From Notolepis coatsorum (Eukaryota > Chordata > Actinopteri > Aulopiformes > Paralepididae), in NCBI GenBank assembly GCA_963971535.1, contig OZ020587.1, positions 159,136,595-159,200,594 of the forward strand: 64,000 nucleotides of DNA, written 5' to 3'. The notes beneath the pieces were generated by a model that made no database searches, was not told the origin of the DNA, and worked only from the letters and a program-made list of their open reading frames with translations. The translations under genes were made by a program, and so were the position numbers. Each line of letters starts with the position of its first letter. Positions within the stretch are counted from its first letter, which is position 1. Shown here piece by piece: positions 57,424 through 64,000 of the stretch.

Positions 57424-60042
57424 TTTGAAAGGGCTAAATCTGTTCTAGTCGGCACAATTTACAGACCGCCAGACCAAAATGGCTTTTATGACGTGTTGGA
57501 TGCGTGCTTAGCTGGAGTTGAGGATACAGAAATGATTCTTATTGGGGATTGGAACACGGATATGCAACAAAAAGATGCACCCGTCTTCAAATCCTACAAT
57601 AGGTTTTGTGATCTGCACGGCCTCAGCCAACTAATCACACAACCCACACGTGTGTGTGAGTCAACTCAGACTACCATTGACCTCATCCTGACCTCTGACA
57701 AGTCCAAGATCGCCAATAAAGGGGTTATAGCATGCGGGTTAAGTGATCATTATATGATATTCTGTACGCGCAAAAAGCTAAAACAAAAGGCTGGCTGTCA
57801 CAAAACAGTCACATCTAGAGACCTAAAAACCTACTCTAGCGAGGCCTTTAACCTTGAACTGGAAAGTCTGGACTGGTCAGATGAACTCAATGGTACACTG
57901 GTTGAAGAAACATGGCTTGGCTTCAAAACCAAATTTTCAACGATACTAAACAACATGGCCCCCCTAAGAACCACTAGGGTAAAAAATCGCGCTGAGCCGT
58001 GGATGCACGCTGAAATACTGACCGCTATGAAAACCAGAGACAAAAAATGCTCTGAGTTTCGTAAAAGTCAGTCAAAGCTTAACATAAGCACGAGCAGTGA
58101 ACTCCAAGCCCACGTGACTGAACTCAAACTGGAAAGAAACAGACTAAGAAATGATGTAAACTCCATGATCAAAACAGCAAAGAAAAAATTCATCAATGAC
58201 AAAACCGAGGAAAACAAAAACAAACCGTGTGAACTTTGGAAATTACTCAATAACCAACTAGGCTGCAGTAAAAAACTTAAAACCAGATTCTCAAACATAA
58301 ACATAAAGACGGACAACACGCTCATCACAGAAAAGCTGGATGTAGCCAATTACTTAAATAGTTTCTTCACAAACATAGCCACAACACTGGTAAACAAACT
58401 ACCCTCCCACTCAGGGCATTATGGGGTAGAACACATAGTAGCATACTACAAGAACCTAGGGGTCCACAAAGACGACTTCAAACTGGAAATGGTAACAACA
58501 GATGAGGTACTCAAAAAACTGAGCGCCCTCCAACCCAACAAGGCCACTGGCCATGACAACATCCCCTCCAAATTCCTCAGAGACTCAGCAGCCGCCATTA
58601 CCCCAGTCATCACACACATAATAAACCTCTCCATAAAACAGGAACACGTCCCCAAGGACTTCAAAATTGCGAGAGTGACCCCTCTGCACAAAAAAGGCAG
58701 TAAATTAGACCCAGGCAACTACCGCCCTGTTTCTATCCTTACCTCCATCTCGAAAGTCATGGAAAAAATTGTATACGAACAGGTCGAAAAATACCTTGCG
58801 GAAAAAAATCTAATCTACGAATTCCAATCTGGCTTCAGAACATCCCACTCCACTGACACATGCCTTCTCTATTTAAACGACCACATCAAACAAGAGGTGG
58901 ACGCGGGCAAATACTGCGGCATGGTCATGCTGGACCTACAAAAGGCCTTCGACACTGTCAATCACACCATTCTGATTGACAAGCTAAAAGCAATTGGTCT
59001 ATCAGTGAGCTGGATGCAATCCTACCTGGAGGGGAGAGAGCAGATGGTGGAGGTAAACGGTACCCTATCCCCCCCCCTCACAGTAAACTGTGGTGTTCCA
59101 CAAGGAAGCATACTAGGTCCGCTACTGTTCCTAATTTATGCAAATGACATGTCGTCAGCTTGTGACTGCAACTTGTTCCTGTTTGCGGACGACTCAGCCC
59201 TGCTGGTCTCTGACAAGAACAAGTTACAGGTTGAAAAAACCCTCAGCTCAGAACTAGGCAAAATCTGCATATGGCTCGCTGATAACAAACTATCATTACA
59301 CATGGGCAAAACAGAGTCCATTCTCTTCGGTTCAAATAACAAACTCAGCAAGACCGACGGCTTCTCAGTTACAGTGGGTGACAATATTGTCACAAGGAAA
59401 GAAGATATTACCTACCTGGGTTCCATCCTAGAGGCAAATCTTTCCTGTGACAAAATGGCATCCAATGTAATAAAAAAAGTCAACCAACGAACTCGATTCT
59501 TGTACCGGATCTCCTCACTGGTAAACAAGAATACCCTGAAGACTCTAGCAGGAGCACTCATTCAAGGGTACTACGACTATGCTTGCACCTCATGGTACCA
59601 AAGCACCTCAAAGGCGCTAAAAACAAAATTACAAACATCTCAAAACAAACTGGTCAGACTACTGCTTGACCTTACTCCTAGAACCCACCTCACCCCTGCC
59701 CACTTTGACAACCTAGGATGGCTTAGAGTAGACGACAGAGTACAGCAACTTGCAATGGGCCTGGTCTACAAGATACACTACACGACCAAGGTACCCATGT
59801 ACATGTCAAAATACTTCCCAAAGGTCAGTGAATACCACGATCACAACACCAGAGGGAGCTCCACAAATCATGTTAAACCCAGATTCGGCTCAAACAAGGG
59901 ACTAAACACGTTTCGCAATTATGCCACATCAATGTGGAACGCCCTACCCAAAGCTGTAAAGGAATGTGAATCACTACCCACTTTCAAAAACACACTCAAA
60001 AAACACCTAAGGGAGACTGCAACCCGAAACTGGCCCCTGTAA
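57424..60042 (+). CDS. LINE F1 polyprotein, open frame (endonuclease C-terminus and reverse transcriptase)
   Basis: An uninterrupted frame of 872 codons, with first Met at 57493 (849 residues). It lacks the N-terminal endonuclease half but keeps GDWNTDM (about residue 18 from the Met) and GLSDH, the catalytic-end motifs of APE endonucleases. The reverse transcriptase follows: NYRPVSILT, MLDLQKAFDTVNH (about 480), GVPQGSILGP (about 534), FADDSALL (about 564, the active-site box) and a C-terminal domain ending NWPL. It would copy LINE RNA at nicked target DNA. Full reverse transcriptase integrity suggests recent insertion, but without the endonuclease N-terminus, 5' UTR and promoter it cannot move on its own. 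Confidence 0.95.
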   Translation, partial: FERAKSVLVGTIYRPPDQNGFYDVLDACLAGVEDTEMILIGDWNTDMQQKDAPVFKSYNRFCDLHGLSQLITQPTRVCESTQTTIDLILTSDKSKIANKGVIACGLSDHYMIFCTRKKLKQKAGCHKTVTSRDLKTYSSEAFNLELESLDWSDELNGTLVEETWLGFKTKFSTILNNMAPLRTTRVKNRAEPWMHAEILTAMKTRDKKCSEFRKSQSKLNISTSSELQAHVTELKLERNRLRNDVNSMIKTAKKKFINDKTEENKNKPCELWKLLNNQLGCSKKLKTRFSNINIKTDNTLITEKLDVANYLNSFFTNIATTLVNKLPSHSGHYGVEHIVAYYKNLGVHKDDFKLEMVTTDEVLKKLSALQPNKATGHDNIPSKFLRDSAAAITPVITHIINLSIKQEHVPKDFKIARVTPLHKKGSKLDPGNYRPVSILTSISKVMEKIVYEQVEKYLAEKNLIYEFQSGFRTSHSTDTCLLYLNDHIKQEVDAGKYCGMVMLDLQKAFDTVNHTILIDKLKAIGLSVSWMQSYLEGREQMVEVNGTLSPPLTVNCGVPQGSILGPLLFLIYANDMSSACDCNLFLFADDSALLVSDKNKLQVEKTLSSELGKICIWLADNKLSLHMGKTESILFGSNNKLSKTDGFSVTVGDNIVTRKEDITYLGSILEANLSCDKMASNVIKKVNQRTRFLYRISSLVNKNTLKTLAGALIQGYYDYACTSWYQSTSKALKTKLQTSQNKLVRLLLDLTPRTHLTPAHFDNLGWLRVDDRVQQLAMGLVYKIHYTTKVPMYMSKYFPKVSEYHDHNTRGSSTNHVKPRFGSNKGLNTFRNYATSMWNALPKAVKECESLPTFKNTLKKHLRETATRNWPL

Positions 60043-60585
60043 ATGTCCGAACACAACCCCCTCCAATGTACAGTAAATTACCAAGTATGGTCTTGTCAAT
60101 AATCCAATGTACAGTGTTGTTTGTACAGTTGTACAGTGTCCCCCACCCACCCCTCCTACCCAACCCCCCCCCCCCCCCCACTCCTACCCAACCCCCCCCC
60201 CCCCCCCACTCCTAACCAACCCCCCCCCCCACCCACCCAACCACCTCCAATGTACAGTCCCCCCCCCACCCCCACCTACCCAATCCAATGTACAGTTTCC
60301 ATGCCTAATGTATATACTCTTTTCTTTCTGGACTCTTTTTGTATCACAAACAGTACTGTAATTGCAAATCTGGTATGTCATAAATGTATAGATGGAGCAG
60401 TACTGTCTATCTGTATGTCATGTATGTCATATATGTTACGATGAATTGAAAATGGGGGACCCTGATGTAAACAAGACGAAAGTCTTTCTCTGGTCTGCAT
60501 CCCCTTAACAATTGTATGTATTGAGCTGTACTGTACTGTACCCATTCTGCAATCTGTTAATAAAGTTTTCATTCATTCATTCACT
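57424..60585 (+). mobile_element. LINE F1, copy 2 (5'-truncated, 3.16 kb)
   Basis: Begins within the endonuclease at 57424 (FERAKSVLVG) and runs to a short CATT tail near 60585. Near-identical to copy 1 over coding, C-rich 3' UTR and 3' end. It differs by a 9-bp deletion near 59000 (KAIGLSVSW versus KAIGFDSLSVSW) and by 9 rather than 10 C at the frameshift site. Confidence 0.95.
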
Positions 60586-60928
60586 CTGGCGTTAGCCAGA
60601 GGCTACTAGCGTTAGCATGTTGAGCAATTCTATTCATGTCTCCTCGACTTCCACTGTTTGTTGATAACTGTGACGCGGCTCTCGCCTTATGTAGTAGCAA
60701 AGCAATAGTATCTGCTGTGTGTGTGCAGTCACAGTGCACTGCTGATAAGTGGATGAGAGGAAATTATATCAATGCATCGGTTTTTGACCGATGCAAAGAC
60801 GCTACAACAAGATGCATCGCGAGTTCAGCCTGACATTTTGCCGACGCGGACTTATTCCACCGGTGCACTTGCATCGTGAACGTGTATGCCGGCGCACTGA
60901 TGCAAATCGATGAATCGTCACATCACTA
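60586..60928. other. Right part of the hAT element
   Basis: Non-coding. Contains ATGCATCGG/CCGATGCA inverted motifs near the terminus, matching the CGATGC motifs of the left part. Confidence 0.6.
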
Positions 60929-61259
60929 GTATACACAAGGTGCAGTATACACAAGGTACAGTATACACAAGGTGCAGTATACACAAGGTGCAGTATACAC
61001 AAGGTGCAGTATACACAAGGTGCAGTATACACAAGGTACAGTATACACAAGGTGCAGTATACACAAGGTGCAGTATACACAAGGTGCAGTATACACAAGG
61101 TACAGTATACACAAGGTGCAGTATACACAAGGTACAGTATACACAAGGTGCAGTATACACAAGGTGCAGTGTACACAAGGTGCAGTATACACAAGGTGCA
61201 GTACACACAAGGTACAGTATACACAAGGTGCAGTATACACAAGGTGCAGTAGACACAAG

Positions 61260-61262
<3 letters not shown>
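60929..61262 (+). repeat. 16-bp minisatellite, about 21 copies
   Basis: Unit GTATACACAAGGTGCA with TACA-for-TGCA variants. It begins exactly at the right target duplication of the hAT element, and one partial unit (GCAGTATACAC) precedes the left one. Open frames on both strands across it are artefacts. GT repeats follow at 61265-61291. Confidence 0.95.
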
Positions 61263-61291
<29 letters not shown>

Positions 61292-61293
61292 AG

Positions 61294-62660
61294 CGGCATC
61301 TGCCTATGTCCGCTTCCTGGTAGACGGGGAGTGATTCTGTACGCGCTCCATCCAAAGAATAGTCTCCACACTTGAGTTCCGTTATCAGATACCGACGTGG
61401 CTATCCGATTTATTTAGAAAAGATAGGTTACATGGGAGAGGTGATCAAAGCGATCCTATTTCCTATAACCGTGGTTCTAATTGTTCAAAGTGTTTCCTAA
61501 GATAAGACTATTCTAAAGCGTTCCCGAAGCGTTCTAAAGCGTCCTGAAGCGTCCTGAAGCGATCTAAAGCATCCTGAAGCGGTCAGAAAATATTATGCTT
61601 TCCCCGTGCTACCAACCCACAGCTGGCTCCCATTACCTATTTAATGATCTCCGCCGCGCTGTGGCTGATCCACCCACGGGTGCAGGTGATTCACCCACAG
61701 TACAACAGAGTCCACCCAACTGGTTACACAGATAATCATAACATTCCCATAAATCATAACCTTCTATTGGTAATAATAATAATAATAATAATGATAATAA
61801 TAATATTAATAATAATAATAATAATAATCCATAACAAAAACACTCATTCGGCCTTTACACCGGCCCGTAATTGTGCCTACACAATTACAAAACAAATAAC
61901 ATGGTCGGGTGAGTGTTCATTACGGCTGGCAATCCTCCTTTTGGCTCCAGTAGTAGGCGCTTCGTACTGAACCTTTGTCATCTGGAAAGGCTTCCAGGAT
62001 CCGTCCGAGCGGCCAGGGTTCCTGGGCGCTGTGTAGTCCACTATAATGGCTAAGGCACAGTCCTTACCGGCCCCATTATCTTCACCAAGCCTCACCTTTC
62101 TCTCTTTAACCGGTGCGGCTGATGCTCCTGCTCGTGTTTGCCATCCAGAGGCTGCCGTCTTGAGGGCTTGGGGCAGCTCTGTCATGGCTCATGTAGTCCA
62201 CCATAATGGATATGAATGATAATGTTCATTCAAAGTCCATATTCTGGTCTTCTGGACATTCCATGTTACAAAACAACAAATCTTCATGTCGATGATTAAT
62301 TCATAACTTAAAAAGAGTCCATAATAAACTTAAATGCCTTAATGATGCATATTCCTTGGTCTTAATGATGCATATTCCTTGGTCTTGATGATGCATTTTC
62401 CATTGTATTAATTGGGTATTATTGTCGTGTGATCAATACACCAATGCATCATGTTCATATTCTTGTGTTTGTGTTTCCTTTTCTCAAAGTCAAGACCTTG
62501 TCAAGACCTTGGTCAGCCTCTCCCTTACCCTACCAAAGTGGGCTGAAAGGGGGGGGGCTTGAGAGTCCACAATCCACCTCACTCCAGAGTTTGCCATGGT
62601 GGTGCCTTGGAATGATGATGTGAATCAAGCACCACTCATGTCGTCTTCTCTTTCCTTCTT
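61294..62660. other. Unassigned, with an exon-like minus-strand frame
   Basis: 61508-61585 has short AAGCGTCCTG-type repeats, and 61770-61830 an AAT microsatellite. The minus-strand frame 62185-61877 (102 codons; KERKVRLGEDNGAGKDCALA, APRNPGRSDGSWKPFQMTKV) is Lys/Arg-rich and could be part of a retroelement or a decayed exon; I cannot assign it. 62340-62400 has short TGATGCATATTCCTTGGTCT repeats. Confidence 0.35.
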
Positions 62661-64000
62661 TTATGATACATTTACATTTACATTTACATTTAGTCATTTA
62701 GCTGACGCTTTTATCCAAAGCGACTTACAAGTTCTGTACGACAAGCCATCAGGAAGGGCACAACTCTATCAGCTGAGCAACAATGTTCATCAAAGTGTTG
62801 AGTGCTACAGTGTAGGTTAGTTTATTAGGACAAGTGCATGGCAGTACGGTTAGTTAGGGTTAGATTTTTTTTTTTTTTTTTTTTAATTCAGATAATGGTT
62901 GAAGAAGTGCGTCTTTAGTCGACGGCGAAAGATTGGACGTGATTCGGCTGTCCTAACTGGGGTGGGTAGTTCATTCCACCATTGTGGGGCAAGGACTGAG
63001 AATAGGCGACTTCTCTTTGATGACCCTCCCGGAGCTTGGATAGGAGTAGGTCTGAGGCGGCCAGAAGATGCAGAGCGTAGGGGTCTTGAGGGTGTGTAGT
63101 TAGAGACCATTGACCGGAGGTAGGCGGGAGCGGTTCCCTTTGTCGCACGGTATGCTAGGTCGAGGGCCTTGAAGCGGATTCGTGCAGCAATGGGGAGCCA
63201 GTGCAGGTCCCTAAGAAGTGGGGTGACATGGGCCGACTTCGGTAGGTTTGAGATCAGGCGGGCCGCTGCGTTCTGAATGAGTTGAAGAGGCTTAGTGGCA
63301 GTGGCCGGGAGGCCAGCGAGCAGTGCATTGCAGTAGTCGAGGCGGGAGATGACTGTTGATTGGACGAGGAGTTGGGTGGCTTCTTTTGTCAGGAAGGGGC
63401 GTATCCTTCTGACGTTGCTCAGGAGGAATCGGCAGGTTCTGGTCGTCGCTGCGATGTGAGCAGAGAAGTTCAACTGGTCGTCGAGGACAACACCAAGGTT
63501 CTTGGCGGTCGGGGACGCAGTCACAGCTGCATTCTCGACTGTGATTGAAAGGTCGGTTAGGGGGGAGGATTTGGCCGGCAGGTGGAGCAATTCTGTTTTG
63601 CTTAGGTTCAGTTTGAGGTGGTTGGACGTCATCCAGGCTGAGATGTCGGACAGACAGGCCGAGATCCGCACAGAGACGTGGATATCTGAGGGAGGGAAGG
63701 AGAGGAAGAGTTGAGTATCGTCGGCATAACAATGGTAGGAGAAGCCATGAGACGTGATAATGTTACCCAGTGATTTAGTGTAGAGGGAGAAGAGAAGGGG
63801 TCCTAAAACCGAGCCCTGGGGGACACCCGTCCGCAGGGGGCGGGTGGCCGACAGGGTCCCTCTCCATGACACTTGGTAGGAGCGGTCATTGAGGTATGAT
63901 GACAGCCATGTCAGTGCAGAGCCAGCCACTCCCATTCCTGCGAGGGCCGCAAGGAGGATCTGGTGGTTGACTGTGTCGAAGGCTGCAGATAGATCTAGGA
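62661..64000 (-). mobile_element. L2-type LINE, 3' half, running off the window
   Basis: Coding frame from 64000 to 62883, then a 3' UTR with a poly-A/T run (62868-62884) and the typical end CGCTTTGGATAAAAGCGTCA, GCTAAATGACTAAATGTAAA, with a TAAATG tail at about 62665-62690. Confidence 0.9.
62883..64000 (-). CDS. L2-type LINE reverse transcriptase, 3' part (partial)
   Basis: Open from the window edge on the minus strand. It begins within the palm (DLSAAFDTVNHQILL just before the Met at 63935), then GVPQGSVLGPLLFSLY, the active-site box CYADDTQLFLSF, SKTELLHLPA, KNLGVVLDDQL, ISRLDYCNALLAGLP, LQLIQNAAARLI and LHWLPIAARIRFK, ending NHYLN. The order and wording are those of fish L2-like LINE polyproteins. 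About 370 codons are visible with no stop or frameshift, so this copy may be young. The endonuclease and first half of the reverse transcriptase lie beyond 64000. Confidence 0.9.
   Translation of the reverse strand, partial: LDLSAAFDTVNHQILLAALAGMGVAGSALTWLSSYLNDRSYQVSWRGTLSATRPLRTGVPQGSVLGPLLFSLYTKSLGNIITSHGFSYHCYADDTQLFLSFPPSDIHVSVRISACLSDISAWMTSNHLKLNLSKTELLHLPAKSSPLTDLSITVENAAVTASPTAKNLGVVLDDQLNFSAHIAATTRTCRFLLSNVRRIRPFLTKEATQLLVQSTVISRLDYCNALLAGLPATATKPLQLIQNAAARLISNLPKSAHVTPLLRDLHWLPIAARIRFKALDLAYRATKGTAPAYLRSMVSNYTPSRPLRSASSGRLRPTPIQAPGGSSKRSRLFSVLAPQWWNELPTPVRTAESRPIFRRRLKTHFFNHYLN

Larger units (their letters stand above)
56708..60936. mobile_element. hAT element with perfect 8-bp TSD, hosting LINE F1 copy 2
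   Basis: GTATACAC stands at 56708-56715 and 60929-60936. The element 56716-60928 starts TAGGGATGTGCA and ends with the complement of TAGTGATGTGAC. Its left part has many CGATACGAT motifs. Without the LINE it would be about 1.05 kb. An AAT microsatellite (56921-56943) and an AG microsatellite (57095-57163) lie inside. No transposase is seen. Confidence 0.8.

Noticed and set aside
60802-61371. Frames of VYCTLCIL- and YTQGAVYTRC-type repeats
   Set aside because: They arise from the 16-bp minisatellite, where three units make 48 bases, and occur on both strands.

Overview
This is a gene-poor, repeat-dominated stretch of vertebrate nuclear DNA, almost certainly from a teleost fish and probably a percomorph. 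The evidence is a spliced secernin gene fragment, an intron-containing tRNA-Leu(CAA), APE-type non-LTR retrotransposons of the CR1/L2/Rex group, tRNA-derived SINEs of fish type, several non-autonomous hAT elements with perfect 8-bp target duplications, and long satellite and minisatellite arrays. Nothing indicates bacterial or organellar DNA. The species cannot be named.

Layout. 1-4.3 kb: GC-rich unassigned DNA, an inverted-repeat structure, a hAT element, half of a TTAA-flanked MITE, a 30-bp minisatellite and a 5'-truncated LINE. 4.3-32.9 kb: a block whose two ends look like the termini of one CACTA-like element; its flanks rejoin into one unit of the 30-bp minisatellite, with TA duplicated. 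Inside are a 9-kb array of an 84-bp satellite (inverted copies at the far end), a minus-strand three-exon gene model (BED-like zinc finger, Gln/Arg-rich 18-residue repeats, unrecognised C-terminal domain), a 2-kb inverted minisatellite, a 2.8-kb 42-bp minisatellite, and nested hAT, MITE and LINE pieces. 33-34.4 kb: two more minisatellites. 34.4-43.6 kb: SINEs, three tRNA-Leu(CAA)-like sequences, long ACTAA/TCTAA arrays that look like expanded LINE tails, a 3.55-kb LINE and a hAT element. 44.4-47.6 kb: two secernin exons, the first split by an L2-type LINE that is itself split by another LINE. 48-56.5 kb: SINEs, LINE 3' ends and a 2.15-kb hAT element. 56.7-60.9 kb: a hAT element carrying a LINE with a long open frame. 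60.9-64 kb: a 16-bp minisatellite, unassigned DNA and the 3' half of an L2-type LINE running off the window.

The genes do not form a pathway. The story is of nested insertions and of tandem arrays apparently growing out of pieces of mobile elements: a MITE core, a LINE 3' tail, and possibly LINE coding sequence. LINE family names F1 (near-identical copies at 37.4, 44.8 and 57.4 kb plus many 3' fragments) and F3 (3' ends with TCTAA-type tails) are labels used only in this annotation.
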